From NCBI RefSeq assembly GCF_050434925.1, contig NZ_JBNDJK010000001.1, forward strand, positions 1,240,001 through 1,304,000: a stretch of 64,000 bases of DNA, written 5' to 3'. The notes beneath the pieces were generated by a model, which saw only the letters and a program-made list of their open reading frames with translations, did no database searches and was not told the DNA's origin. Positions 1 to 13,481 of this stretch are shown here, piece by piece. Source of the DNA: Inquilinus ginsengisoli_B. Lineage in GTDB: Bacteria > Pseudomonadota > Alphaproteobacteria > DSM-16000 > Inquilinaceae. Position 1 is the first letter of the stretch. Every line of letters begins with the position of its first letter. The position numbers and the translations under genes were made by a program.

Positions 1-113
1 TGAGGGAGCGCCGGGCGCCGATCGGCCGCCTGTGCGGCGGCAGGAAGCAGGCCCAGCCCGCCGAGAAGAGCCAGCAGGGATCGCCTGCCCAGGCCGGTGT
101 GCGCCGTCATCAT
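1..113 (-). CDS. Exported protein, N-terminus only (cut by window edge)
   Basis: Reading leftward from an ATG at 113 (a second ATG is at 110) gives about 37 residues before the window ends. They begin with a polar stretch holding an arginine pair (GRRSLLALLGG), continue with a leucine/glycine-rich hydrophobic core and end in an AAAQAAD-like cleavage region. This is a signal peptide, possibly of the Tat type because of the RRSLL motif. The mature part lies outside the window, so no function can be given. The gene is divergent from the LysR regulator at 208, which makes it a plausible target of that regulator. Confidence 0.6.
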   Translation of the reverse strand, partial: MMTAHTGLGRRSLLALLGGLGLLPAAAQAADRRPALP

Positions 114-179
114 CGCCTCGTGCGGTTGTGTTCGCACTGGATGTAAGAATTTCGGTTTCTGCAATAAGACCGCATAGTG

Positions 180-194
180 GCAATCTGAGATTGC
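180..194. promoter_or_regulatory. 15-bp palindrome in front of lysR
   Basis: GCAATCT-G-AGATTGC is a perfect inverted repeat with 7-bp arms and one central base. It ends 13 bp before the LysR start codon, in the 94-bp gap between two divergent genes. LysR-type regulators usually bind such dyads in the shared divergent promoter, so this is the likely operator. Assignment to this regulator is inferred from position. Confidence 0.55.
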
Positions 195-207
195 AGGATC
201 TGAAATC

Positions 208-1152
208 ATGGACCGGCTCGACGCCATGGCCATCTTCCTGGCCGTCGTGGACCAGGGGTCGCTGGCCGCCGCGGCCCGCGCCCTGGGGCGATCGCCCGCC
301 ACCGTCACCCGGGCGATCGCGACGCTGGAGGGCCGGCTGGGCGAGCGGCTGCTGCACCGGAATGCCCGCACCCTGCGCCTCACCGACAGCGGCGAGCGCC
401 ATGTGGCCGTCTATCGCAGCGTCCTGGCCGAGCTGGACGAGGCGGAACGGAAGCCGGCGGAGGCCGGCCGGCTGGAGGGGACGATCGGCATCACCGCGCC
501 CGAGCTGTTCGGCCGGCTGAAGGTGATGCCGGTGCTGGAACAGTTCCTGGCCGGCCATCCCGCGGTGCGGGCGCGGCTCTTGCTGCTGAACCGGGTGGTG
601 AATCTGGTCGACGAGGGCGTGGATGTCGCGGTCCGGCTGGCGCCTCTGCCCGATTCCGGCATCGTCGCAGTCCGGCTCGGCGAGGTGCGGAAGCTGACCT
701 GTGCCGCCCCGTCCTATGTCGGGCGGTGCGGGGCGCCGGAGCAGCCGACGGCGCTGGCCCGGCACATCTGCATCGGCGCGGAGGAGGGCGGCGGCCGCGA
801 GCTGTGGCGCTTCACCGACCGGTCCGCGGGGCGCGCCCGCACAGTCCCGGTCGCGCTGGAGCCGCGCATCGTCCTCAACAGCGCCGGCGTGGCCATCGAC
901 ACCGCCCTTCGCGGCAGCGGCATCTGCCGGGTGCTGTCCTACCAGGTGGTCGACCATCTGGCCGCCGGCCGGCTGGTGGCGCTGCTGCCGGAGTTCGAGC
1001 CGGACCCGACCCCGGTCCATCTGGTGTTCCACCCGATTCCGCGCCGCAACGCCGCGCTGCGGGCGTTCATCGACCACGCCACGCCGCTGCTGCGGGCCGA
1101 GCTGGCGGCGATCTCGGCCCGGATGGCGGCGCTCGGGGTCGGTTCGGAGTAG
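208..1152 (+). CDS. LysR-family transcriptional regulator
   Basis: 314 aa, a normal length for the family. Residues 1-60 form the winged helix-turn-helix (MDRLDAMAIFLAVVDQGSLA, then AAARALGRSPATVTRAIATL), with the usual LHRNARTLRLTDSGE segment behind it. The remainder is the periplasmic-binding-protein-like effector domain. The order of motifs resembles the group of LysR proteins that act on a divergent neighbour. The inducer cannot be predicted. The gene faces away from the exported-protein gene at 113 and has a 15-bp palindrome just upstream of its start. A repeat element and then a convergent oxidoreductase gene follow it. Confidence 0.93.
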   Translation: MDRLDAMAIFLAVVDQGSLAAAARALGRSPATVTRAIATLEGRLGERLLHRNARTLRLTDSGERHVAVYRSVLAELDEAERKPAEAGRLEGTIGITAPELFGRLKVMPVLEQFLAGHPAVRARLLLLNRVVNLVDEGVDVAVRLAPLPDSGIVAVRLGEVRKLTCAAPSYVGRCGAPEQPTALARHICIGAEEGGGRELWRFTDRSAGRARTVPVALEPRIVLNSAGVAIDTALRGSGICRVLSYQVVDHLAAGRLVALLPEFEPDPTPVHLVFHPIPRRNAALRAFIDHATPLLRAELAAISARMAALGVGSE

Positions 1153-1170
1153 CCGATTCCCGTTTTCTTA

Positions 1171-1329
1171 GTCCCCCCCCTTGCGGGAGGGGGCAGGGGG
1201 AGGGGTCTGCGCGCGTCCGCGCGCGAATGCGCAATGAGCAGGCTTCGCCATGGTCGGATCGCTGGAATTCGGGCCGGTTCTGGCGGCGCGAACCCCTCCC
1301 CCTAACCCCCTCCCGCGAGGGGGGACTCA
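1171..1329. repeat. Intergenic palindromic repeat, copy 1
   Basis: Two oppositely oriented G/C blocks (TTGCGGGAGGGGG at the left, CCCCCTCCCGCGAGGGG at the right) flank a core containing TCTGCGCGCGTCCGCGCGCG followed by AATG. The same arrangement recurs near 5.1, 25.6 and 63.0 kb, and shortened or interrupted forms lie at 17.3-18.9 and 32.7 kb. It lies between convergent genes and has no coding potential of its own. Confidence 0.85.
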
Positions 1330-1390
1330 TTGTGCTTTCGGCAGGGCGCCGAGAATTCGCGCATGCCCAGCGCACCCCCCTGAAACGAAC

Positions 1391-1413
1391 GAGGCCCGCA
1401 CCAGGCGGGCCTC
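1391..1413 (-). terminator. Stem-loop after the molybdenum hydroxylase large subunit
   Basis: A 9-bp G/C stem (GAGGCCCGC with GCGGGCCTC) begins 25 bp past the stop codon of the minus-strand gene ending at 1439. No strong T-run follows, so it may be a weak terminator or an mRNA-end stabiliser. Confidence 0.5.
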
Positions 1414-1438
1414 GCATCCTACTTCGGGATCGAACGGA

Positions 1439-3643
1439 TCAGGTGCTGGTCAGCTTCGACAGGTCGAGCGGCAGCGAGCGCAGGCGCTGGCCGGTCGCGG
1501 CGAAGACCGCGTTGCCGATCGCCGGCGCTAGCCCGGGCACGCCCGGCTCGCCGATGCCGGTGGGCGCCTCGGCCGAAGGCATGATGTGCACCTCGACCTT
1601 CGGCATCTCCGACATCCGGGTCGGCTCATAGGTGTCGAAATTGGCCTGCTCCACCTCGCCGTCCTTGAGCGTGATCTTGTTGCGCAGGACGACGGACAGG
1701 GCGAAGCCGACCGACCCCTCGACCTGGGCCCGGATCACGTCCGGGTTGACCGCGATGCCGCAATCGACCGCCGCCACCACCCGGTCCACCTTCAAGGCAC
1801 CATCCTTGATCGAGACCTCGGCCACTGTGGCGACATAGGAGCCGAAGGACTGGTGCACGGCGACGCCGCGGCCCGATCCGGCGGGCAGGGGCTGGCCCCA
1901 GCCCGCCTTCTCCGCCACCAGCGCCAGCACGCCGGCATGGCGCGGCTGGTCGCGCAAAAGCGCGGCGCGGAAGGCCACCGGGTCCTTGCCGGCGGCATGG
2001 GCCAGCTCGTCGACCACGGTCTCGACCGCATGGGCGGTGTGGGTATGGCCGACCGAGCGCCACCACAGCACCGGCACGCCCTCCTTGGCGTTGTGCACCG
2101 TCGCGGTCAGGTCCGGCACGGCATAGGCCGTGTCCGACGCGCCCTCGATGCTGGTGGCGTCGATGCCGTCCTTCACCGCGAAGGCCTCGAAGGAGGTGCC
2201 GATCATGATCGACTTGGCGACCACGACATGGTCCCAGCCGCTGACATTGCCGGCCGCATCCAGCCCGGCGCGGACCTTGTGATACGCCATCGGCCGGTAA
2301 TAGCCGGCCTTCATGTCGTCCTCGCGGGTCCGCATCAGGTGGATCGGCGCCTTCGCGCCGGTGGCCTTGACGATCATCGCCGCCTCGGCCGCGTAGTCGG
2401 CGTCCGGCGTGGCGCGCCGGCCGAAGGAGCCGCCGGTGTAGGTCGAATTGATCGTCACCTGCTCCGGCTTCAGCCCGAGGATGGCGGCGATCGTCGCCTG
2501 CTCGACGGTCTGGAACTGCGACCCGGCCCACCACACGGCGCCGTCCTTGGTGGGCTCCAGCACGCCGTTCAGCGGTTCCATCGGCGCATGGGCCAGGTAA
2601 GGGAACTCGATCTCCACCTCGACCAGCTTGGCCGCCTTTTGCAGCGCCGCCGCGGCGTCGCCGCGCTTGGCCGCGGTCAGGCCGGGCGTCTGCGCCATGG
2701 TCTTGTACCCGGCCATGATCGCATCGGTGGACTGGCCTTCTCCAGCGGCCGCATCCCACTCGATCTTCAGCGCCTCGCGGCCCTGCATCGCCGACCAGGT
2801 GTCCTTGGCCACGACCGCCACGCCGGTCGGGATGGTCACCACGTCGACCACACCCGGCACCTGCTTGGCCGCGGCGGCGTCGACGCTCTTAGGCATGCCG
2901 CCAAAGCGCGGCGGATGGGCCACCAGCGCGGTCAGCTGGCCGGGGCGCCGGACGTCGATCGAGAAGCCGGCCTTGCCGGTGATCTTGGCCGGGGTGTCCA
3001 GCCGCGGCACGTGCCCGCCGACCAGGGTGAAGGTCTTCGGGTCCTTCAGCGTGACGTCCGCCGGCGGGGTCAGCGTGGCCGCCTTGCCGGCGAGCTCGCC
3101 GAAGCGGGCGGACTTGCCGGAGGCGTGGGCGACGACGCCCTTCTGCACGGTGATCTCACCGGCCGGGACCTGCCATTCCGCGGCGGCAGCCTGCACCAGC
3201 ATGGCGCGGGCGGTGGCGCCGGCCTTGCGCAGCTGGTCCCAGGAATTGGCGATCGAGGTCGACCCGCCGGTGCCCTGGATCGGGCCGAAGGCGAGGTTGT
3301 TGTAGAGCTTGGCGTCGGCCGGGGCGAATTCGAAGCGCATCTGGCCCCAATCGGCGTCGATCTCCTCGGCGACGATGGTGGTCAGGCCGGTGGTCACGCC
3401 CTGGCCCATCTCGCATTGCTTGATCAGCACGGTGACCGTGCTGTCCGGCGCGACGCGGACGAAGGCGTTGGGGGCCAGGTCGCCGGTCGCGGCCATGGCG
3501 CGGCGGGCGAGCGGCAGATGGGCCGCGATCACCAGCGCGCCGCCGAGGGCGCTGGCGCCCCTTAGGAAGGAGCGGCGGTTCGGCCTGGCGAGATCGTCGG
3601 CAGCCCCGGTCACGGCCGGGGCGACGATTGGCTGAGCAAACAT
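1439..3643 (-). CDS. Xanthine dehydrogenase-family molybdopterin subunit (IorB-like)
   Basis: 734 aa, the usual size of the large subunit of isoquinoline 1-oxidoreductase/aldehyde-type molybdenum hydroxylases. The N-terminus (about 22-52) carries a Tat-like signal (RRSFLRGASALGGALVIAAH), so the enzyme is probably exported folded to the periplasm. The cofactor-binding portions are recognisable: GQGVTTGLTTIVAEE near 80, FPYLAHAPMEPLNG near 350, GGSFGRRATPDADY near 405 and GIGEPGVPGLAPAIGNAVFA near 700. The 2Fe-2S subunit gene lies 16 bp upstream on the same strand, giving a two-gene operon. No FAD subunit or cytochrome partner is present, as is typical of IorAB-type enzymes. The substrate cannot be told from sequence. 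Confidence 0.9.
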   Translation of the reverse strand: MFAQPIVAPAVTGAADDLARPNRRSFLRGASALGGALVIAAHLPLARRAMAATGDLAPNAFVRVAPDSTVTVLIKQCEMGQGVTTGLTTIVAEEIDADWGQMRFEFAPADAKLYNNLAFGPIQGTGGSTSIANSWDQLRKAGATARAMLVQAAAAEWQVPAGEITVQKGVVAHASGKSARFGELAGKAATLTPPADVTLKDPKTFTLVGGHVPRLDTPAKITGKAGFSIDVRRPGQLTALVAHPPRFGGMPKSVDAAAAKQVPGVVDVVTIPTGVAVVAKDTWSAMQGREALKIEWDAAAGEGQSTDAIMAGYKTMAQTPGLTAAKRGDAAAALQKAAKLVEVEIEFPYLAHAPMEPLNGVLEPTKDGAVWWAGSQFQTVEQATIAAILGLKPEQVTINSTYTGGSFGRRATPDADYAAEAAMIVKATGAKAPIHLMRTREDDMKAGYYRPMAYHKVRAGLDAAGNVSGWDHVVVAKSIMIGTSFEAFAVKDGIDATSIEGASDTAYAVPDLTATVHNAKEGVPVLWWRSVGHTHTAHAVETVVDELAHAAGKDPVAFRAALLRDQPRHAGVLALVAEKAGWGQPLPAGSGRGVAVHQSFGSYVATVAEVSIKDGALKVDRVVAAVDCGIAVNPDVIRAQVEGSVGFALSVVLRNKITLKDGEVEQANFDTYEPTRMSEMPKVEVHIMPSAEAPTGIGEPGVPGLAPAIGNAVFAATGQRLRSLPLDLSKLTST

Positions 3644-3659
3644 GGGTCGTCCCTCCGGT

Positions 3660-4115
3660 TCAGGCCAGCTGCGCCGCGGCGTCGTGGATCGCCGCGCGGA
3701 TGCGCTGGTAGGTGCCGCAGCGGCAGATGTTGCCGTCCATCGCCGAGACGATGTCGTCGTCGGTCGGCTTCGGCGTCTGGCTCAAGAGGCCGATGGCCGA
3801 CATGATCTGGCCGGACTGGCAGTAGCCGCACTGCACCACGTCGAGCTTGGTCCAGGCGGCGCGCACGGCCTCGGCGACCTTGCCCGACACGCCCTCGATG
3901 GTGGTGATCTTGCCCTCGCCGACATCGCCGACGAAGGTCTGGCACGACCGCACCGGCTGGCCGTCCAGATGCACGGTGCAGGCGCCGCACAGCGCCTGGC
4001 CGCAGCCGAATTTGGTGCCGATCATGTCGAGATGGTCGCGCAGGGCCCACAGCAGCGGCATCTGCGGATCGATGTCGAGCTCGTGGTCGGCGCCATTGAT
4101 GTTGAGCTTCACCAT
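3660..4115 (-). CDS. (2Fe-2S)-binding small subunit of molybdenum hydroxylase (IorA-like)
   Basis: 151 aa. The plant-type ferredoxin domain binds its cluster through Cys38, Cys43, Cys46 and Cys58 (FGCGQALCGACTVHLDG). The C-terminal helical domain holds the second cluster through Cys96, Cys99, Cys131 and Cys133 (CGYCQSGQ and NICRCGTY). The protein passes electrons from the molybdenum centre of its partner. The start at 4115 (MVKLNINGADHE) was chosen over an in-frame start 14 codons upstream because family members begin here. It is the first gene of the operon. A palindromic operator lies 95 bp upstream. Confidence 0.92.
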   Translation of the reverse strand: MVKLNINGADHELDIDPQMPLLWALRDHLDMIGTKFGCGQALCGACTVHLDGQPVRSCQTFVGDVGEGKITTIEGVSGKVAEAVRAAWTKLDVVQCGYCQSGQIMSAIGLLSQTPKPTDDDIVSAMDGNICRCGTYQRIRAAIHDAAAQLA

Positions 4116-4209
4116 GGTCGATGTCCCAATCTGGATGCGGTGCGGGGAACCGGGCACCGCGCCGGGGCTGGCTGTCCGCGTTGTCCGCGGATCTGAGGTA
4201 GGAGGTCTC

Positions 4210-4229
4210 TAGATCGAACGTTCGATCTA
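4210..4229. promoter_or_regulatory. Perfect 20-bp palindrome, probable TetR operator of the hydroxylase operon
   Basis: TAGATCGAACGTTCGATCTA reads identically on both strands. It lies between the end of the TetR gene and the start of the 2Fe-2S subunit gene. An 18/20 match (TCGATCGAACGTTCGTTCTA) sits directly before the TetR gene itself. Two copies, one before the regulator and one before its neighbour, strongly suggest the binding site of that regulator. Confidence 0.75.
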
Positions 4230-4243
4230 ATACGGCTAAAAAC

Positions 4244-4825
4244 TCACGGGTTGCGGGCAACGGCGCGCCAGCAGCCCTCGGCAATGTCGTCCAGGGTCGC
4301 ATCGTCCAGCGCCTCGTCCGGGGCCCGCCGGGCGAGGCGCGCGGCGAGGCCGAAGGACAGGTCGTAGACGATGTCCGTCGGCAGCGGCTTGAACGGGCTG
4401 CCGCCGTCGACGAAGCCCAGCCGCCGGGCCAGGATGGCGAAGTTCTGGTCCTCCTTCGCCAGTTCCTGCAGGTCGGTCGGGCAGTGATAGGGCGAGTTCT
4501 CGTACTGCTCGAGGAACCGCGCCTCCAGCCGGTGCGTCCGGTAGAAGTGATAGGCGTTGCGCCAGGTATGCTTGAACGCCTGCTTGGGGGCGGCGCCATC
4601 GAGATCGCCCTGCAGCATGGCCCGGGCCTTCACCGCCTTGACCTCCTTGTAGAGCTCGCGGATCAGCTCGTCCTTGCTGGCGAAGTAGTGATAGATCACC
4701 CCGGGGCTGGCGCCCGACCGCTTGGCGACCTGGGACATCGGCGTGTCGTGAAAGCCACGCTCCGCCACCAGCTCCAGCGTCGCCTTCAGGATCGCATCCC
4801 GCTTGCTGTCGGTGTCGGGCAACAC
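4244..4825 (-). CDS. TetR/AcrR-family transcriptional regulator
   Basis: 193 aa. Residues 8-55 are the TetR helix-turn-helix (AILKATLELVAERGFHDTPM, then SQVAKRSGASPGVIYHYFAS). The remainder is the helical ligand-binding and dimer domain. The start codon is a GTG at 4825; an upstream stop within the operator excludes a much longer product. The gene lies upstream of the molybdenum hydroxylase operon on the same strand, with matching palindromes before both. It probably represses itself and the operon until the substrate or a related compound appears. The effector is unknown. Confidence 0.9.
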   Translation of the reverse strand: MLPDTDSKRDAILKATLELVAERGFHDTPMSQVAKRSGASPGVIYHYFASKDELIRELYKEVKAVKARAMLQGDLDGAAPKQAFKHTWRNAYHFYRTHRLEARFLEQYENSPYHCPTDLQELAKEDQNFAILARRLGFVDGGSPFKPLPTDIVYDLSFGLAARLARRAPDEALDDATLDDIAEGCWRAVARNP

Positions 4826-4831
4826 ATCGCA

Positions 4832-4853
4832 CTCGATCGAACGTTCGTTCTAG
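4832..4853. promoter_or_regulatory. Imperfect palindrome, probable TetR autoregulatory operator
   Basis: A 22-bp dyad around the core GAACGTTC ends 6 bp before the GTG start of the TetR gene. It differs from the perfect operator at 4210-4229 at two positions over the shared 20 bp. Its location would block transcription start or RNA polymerase escape. Confidence 0.7.
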
Positions 4854-4954
4854 TGATTAGCCGCTTCGCCGGGCTCACGTCAAGACGCGAGTCGAGGCTC
4901 AAGGTGATCGCTTGAAGCGCCTCCGGCAGTCGAGAGAGCGCAGTCCGTGCGATT

Positions 4955-5254
4955 GCCTTTCCCGCTAGCGAGACCTTTTCAGAATGTCGCCGTTTGATCC
5001 GGTCCAGCCTTTTATCCTCCCCCTCCCCTTGCGGGAGGGGGCCAGGGGGAGGGGTCTGCGCGCGTCCGTGCGCGAATGAGCAGGGCACCGAACTCGCCGT
5101 CCATGCCGATTTCGGTAGTCTGGGGCGGTTCAAGCCGAGAGAACCCCCTCCCCCTACCCCCTCCCGCAAGGGGAGGGGAGAGTGGAAAGCATGGGTCAGT
5201 TCGAATGGTCGAATTCTGAAAAGGTCTCGCCAGGCGGGAGAGGCAATGCAGCGA
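4955..5254. repeat. Intergenic palindromic repeat, copy 2 (complete form)
   Basis: This is one of the fullest copies. Outer arms are GCCTTTCCCGCTAGCGAGAC on the left and the complement-like GGTCTCGCCAGGCGGGAGAG on the right, both next to a TTTTCAGAAT motif. Inner arms are the CCTTGCGGGAGGGGG-type blocks around 5035 and 5165, and the core again has TCTGCGCGCGTCCGTGCGCG. With the operator at 4832 it fills the 437-bp gap between the TetR gene and the secreted protein. Confidence 0.85.
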
Positions 5255-5262
5255 TTGCTCCG

Positions 5263-5769
5263 CTACCGTTTTGCGCAGTCGAAGATATTCTCCAGCGCGG
5301 CGCCAGAGCCGGCGAGGGTGAAGGGCTCAGTCACCGCCGGCTCGGCCAGGCTGACGGTCAGCGTCTTGCCGCGGCGCAGGCTTTCGATCAACGCTTTCAT
5401 CTGGTCGGTGGTGAAGGCCTTGGACGGGGCCCAGTCGAAGCTGGTCGCGACCTCCTCGGCCTGCACCGTCATCGGCACCGCCGTGGCCTTGCCGTCGACG
5501 GTGAAGGTCACCGGCACCGGTTTCGCCTCCAGGGCCAGCTTGCGCGGCAGCGAGAACAGCACATAGGCGCCGGTGCGGATCGCCTGGGCGCCCTGCGGCG
5601 CGACGTTCTCGGCGCAGTAGACGCCGAGATGGGCGCCCTCGGCATTGGTCAGCCCGGCATAGGCGGTGCCCATGTGGGCGCCGGTGCCCCAGCCCTCGGC
5701 ATCCTGCGCCGAAACCGGCGCTGCGATGGCAAGCAGGACGGGCAGGGCGAGAAGAGGGGCGCGGATCAA
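5263..5769 (-). CDS. Small secreted protein of unknown function
   Basis: 168 aa. Residues 1-22 are a clear signal peptide (MIRAPLLALPVLLAIAAPVS, then AQ). The mature part has few cysteines (in AHLGVYCAEN and the C-terminal IFDCAKR), which could form one disulfide. No named family was recognised. It lies downstream of sucB on the same strand, but a stem-loop intervenes, so it may be transcribed separately or by read-through. Confidence 0.75.
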   Translation of the reverse strand: MIRAPLLALPVLLAIAAPVSAQDAEGWGTGAHMGTAYAGLTNAEGAHLGVYCAENVAPQGAQAIRTGAYVLFSLPRKLALEAKPVPVTFTVDGKATAVPMTVQAEEVATSFDWAPSKAFTTDQMKALIESLRRGKTLTVSLAEPAVTEPFTLAGSGAALENIFDCAKR

Positions 5770-5789
5770 TCCAGGGCTCCTGAAACGGA

Positions 5790-5813
5790 GAAGGGCACGT
5801 CACCGTGCCCTTC
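5790..5813 (-). terminator. Stem-loop after sucB
   Basis: A 10-bp perfect stem (GAAGGGCACG with CGTGCCCTTC, 4-nt loop) lies 8 bp past the sucB stop codon. Only a short T-run follows, so it may act as a weak terminator or protect the 3' end of the sucAB message. Confidence 0.6.
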
Positions 5814-5820
5814 CAGTTGG

Positions 5821-7071
<1,251 letters not shown>

Positions 7072-7117
7072 AGAGTCTCCATTCCTTCCGGTCCGTTCGG
7101 GCGCAAGCGTTCCGGGA

Positions 7118-10030
<2,913 letters not shown>

Positions 10031-10278
10031 TCTCAACGGCCGGTCTTGGGCCGTTTCCCTGGCGGTCGGCGGCCGCGTTGACGCCGCGGCCGGGCGGTCC
10101 CTGGTGGGACGGGGCTCTAAGTGGCGCGCAACCTACGCCGAAAGTCCAAGAGATGAAAGGTATGTCGGGCGCGGAACGAGCAATTTCCGGCGCCATGACG
10201 ACAGATCTCCCCCGCAAAGAACGCAAACGCGACATCGTGACCGGCAACGGACGGTCCGAATCGAGGGATCCGGACATG
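10031..10278 (-). promoter_or_regulatory. Leader of sucAB, no gene
   Basis: About 250 bp between sucA and the sucD terminator. It contains no plausible CDS. A strong terminator ahead of it implies that sucAB has its own promoter here. I could not identify -10/-35 boxes with confidence. Confidence 0.4.
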
Positions 10279-10310
10279 AAAAAGCCCCGACCGGCAGGAC
10301 CGGTCGGGGC
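10279..10310 (-). terminator. Rho-independent terminator after sucD
   Basis: A perfect 11-bp stem (GCCCCGACCGG with CCGGTCGGGGC, 5-nt loop) is followed on the minus strand by five T residues. It lies 24 bp beyond the sucD stop, separating sucCD from sucAB transcription. Confidence 0.85.
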
Positions 10311-10333
10311 CGAATCTCGGCTGCGAGGGAAGG

Positions 10334-11208
10334 TCAGCCCTTCATCGCCGCGAGCATGGTCTTGCCGAGGGATGCGGGGGAGTCGGCGACGGCGATGCCG
10401 GCGGCCTTCAGCGCTTCGATCTTGTGGTCGGCGGTGTCATGGCCGCCGGAGATCACGGCGCCGGCATGGCCCATGCGGCGGCCCGGCGGCGCGGTGCGGC
10501 CGGCGATGAAGCCGACCACCGGCTTGGTGGTGCCGGACGCCTTGAGGAACTCGGCACCCATCACCTCGGCGTCGCCGCCGATCTCGCCGATCATGATGAT
10601 GCCCTCGGTCTCCGGATCGCCCAGGAACAGCTCCAGCGCGTCGACGAAGCTGGTGCCGTTCACCGGGTCGCCGCCGATGCCGATGCAGGTGGTCTGGCCC
10701 AGGCCCGCCGCCGTGGTCTGCGCCACCGCCTCATAGGTCAGCGTGCCAGAGCGGCTGACGATGCCGATCTTGCCGCGGCGGTGGATGTGCCCCGGCATGA
10801 TGCCGATCTTGCACTCGCCCGGCGTGATCACGCCCGGGCAGTTCGGCCCGATCAGCCGGGTGGCCGAGCCGGCCAGCGCCCGCTTGACCTTGACCATGTC
10901 CAGGACCGGGATGCCCTCGGTGATGCACACCACCAGCGGGATCTCGGCGTCGATCGCCTCCAGGATCGCATCCGCGGCGAAGGGCGGCGGCACGTAGATC
11001 ACCGAAGCATTGGCCCCGGTCTGGTCCACCGCCTGGGCCACGGTGTCGAACACCGGCAGGTCGAGGTGGCGGGTGCCGCCCTTGCCCGGGGTGACGCCGC
11101 CGACCATGCGGGTGCCGTAGGCGATCGCCTGCTCGGAGTGGAAGGTGCCCTGGGCTCCGGTGAAGCCCTGGCAGAGCACCTTGGTGTTCTTGTCGACGAG
11201 CACGGCCA

Positions 11209-11209
<1 letters not shown>
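10334..11209 (-). CDS. sucD: Succinyl-CoA ligase (ADP-forming), alpha subunit
   Basis: 291 aa, normal length. The CoA-binding N-terminal domain starts MAVLVDKNTKVLCQGFTGAQ. The ligase domain contains the phospho-histidine motif GHAGAVISGG near residue 245. IGPNCPGVITPGECKIGIMP is a family signature. Two ATGs stand in tandem. I chose the second (11209) because AAGGAGG lies 7 nt upstream of it; using the first would give an ATGA overlap with sucC. Either way it is translationally coupled to sucC. Its overlap with an extended sucC-strand ORF in this frame is fortuitous. Confidence 0.97.
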
Positions 11210-12405
<1,196 letters not shown>

Positions 12406-12594
12406 GGACCGTCCGTCCTGGGTGAGAGCGCGGCGCCTGAGGCCGCCCGCGAAACGGGCGGCACAATAGCACCTGAATCTCAGGGGGCAACCGAGTCGCT
12501 GCAATGCAGCATGCCGCGGGACGCAAGCCGTTGATCCTCGGCGGTTTCGCGTCATCATGGTCGCAGCGGTCAAGAACCGGGAAAGGGCGCGGCG
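12406..12594. promoter_or_regulatory. Divergent intergenic region sucC / GST
   Basis: 189 bp between divergently transcribed genes, so it must contain promoters for both. No recognisable operator dyad or riboswitch was found. Confidence 0.4.
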
Positions 12595-13209
12595 ATGTAC
12601 AGGCTGTACTGGAACAAGGACACCGGCGCCTTCGCGCCCGACATCGTGCTGCGCCTGGCCGGCGTGCCCTGCGAGCGGGTCCGCGTCGACCACAAGGCCG
12701 GCGAGCACCGCCACCCTGACTATCTCCGGCTCAACCCGATGGGCGAACTCCCGACCCTGGTGCTGCCGGACGGCACGGTGCTGACCGAATCGGCGGCGAT
12801 GATCCTGCACCTGGTCGACGCCCATCCCGCGGCCGGGCTTGCGCCGCCGCCGGGCAGCGCCGACCGCGCCAAGTTCGACCGCTGGCTGCTGTTCATGGCG
12901 GTGAACCTGTATGGCGCCGTGCTGCGCCAGGCCTATCCCGAGCGCTACACCGCCGACCCCGCCGGAGCCCCGGCGGTGCGGGAGGCGGCGGACCGCGCCG
13001 TCGACCGCTACTGGGCGCTGGTCGCCGACGCGCTGATGCCCGGCCCGTTCCTGCTCGGTGAGCGGCGGTCGGCCGCCGACCTGTACCTGCTGCTGCTGCT
13101 GAGCTGGTACGATTTTCGCGAAGAGATGACGCCGCTCAGCACCGTCTGGGACCGCCTCCTGGCCGATCCCGTCGTGGCGGAGGCCTGGGCCACCTACTTC
13201 TCCGGCTGA
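12595..13209 (+). CDS. Glutathione S-transferase family protein
   Basis: 204 aa. The thioredoxin-fold N-terminal domain (about 1-80) contains NPMGELPTLVLPDG and the glutathione-gamma-glutamyl site TESAAMILHLVD. The C-terminal half is all-helical (DRWLLFMAVNLYGAVLRQAY, then GERRSAADLYLLLLLSWYDF). The usual N-terminal catalytic Ser/Tyr is not obvious in MYRLYWNKDTGAFAPDIVLR, so its reaction is uncertain; it could be a binding or isomerase variant. It stands alone between sucC and the peptidases. Confidence 0.88.
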   Translation: MYRLYWNKDTGAFAPDIVLRLAGVPCERVRVDHKAGEHRHPDYLRLNPMGELPTLVLPDGTVLTESAAMILHLVDAHPAAGLAPPPGSADRAKFDRWLLFMAVNLYGAVLRQAYPERYTADPAGAPAVREAADRAVDRYWALVADALMPGPFLLGERRSAADLYLLLLLSWYDFREEMTPLSTVWDRLLADPVVAEAWATYFSG

Positions 13210-13361
13210 CCGCCCGCCATAAGATAGTATCGAACATTGTTCTCAAGTTTTGTCCGGCAAAATCTCAGACGAGATATCGGCGATCCAAGATTTCGGAAAA
13301 TGTTAAGGTATAACGGAATTCTTTTGCAAAGAGTTTCAGACAAATTGCCCTAAATCAGTAA

Positions 13362-13481
13362 TGTTGACGTCTGTCCCGACGCTGCCGGACAGTGCTGCAA
13401 CGTGGGGATCGGCCGGACTCAGGCCATGATTTGCGAACCGGGCGGCCACAAGCCCCACCGCAACATTAAGGGGGACCGATC
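13362..13481 (+). repeat. Duplicated leader of the first M28 peptidase
   Basis: Starts at TGTTGACG and continues through GGACAGTGCT, GGCGGCCACAAGCCCCACCG and a GGGGGACC ribosome site just before the GTG start. A diverged copy stands before the second peptidase (15427-15551). TTGACG matches a -35 box, but no convincing -10 follows. The 150 bp further upstream (13210-13361) are unusually A/T-rich and hold no gene. Confidence 0.65.

Noticed and set aside
1067..1417. Short Pro/Arg-rich frames over the repeat elements (here and near 5.0, 25.5 and 62.9 kb)
   Set aside because: Low-complexity translations of the palindromic repeat (SPLPPCGRG-like strings), not genes.
1586..3565. 659-codon plus-strand frame opposite the molybdenum hydroxylase
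   Set aside because: No recognisable domain, biased His/Arg/Gly composition, and it is fully opposite a convincing gene.
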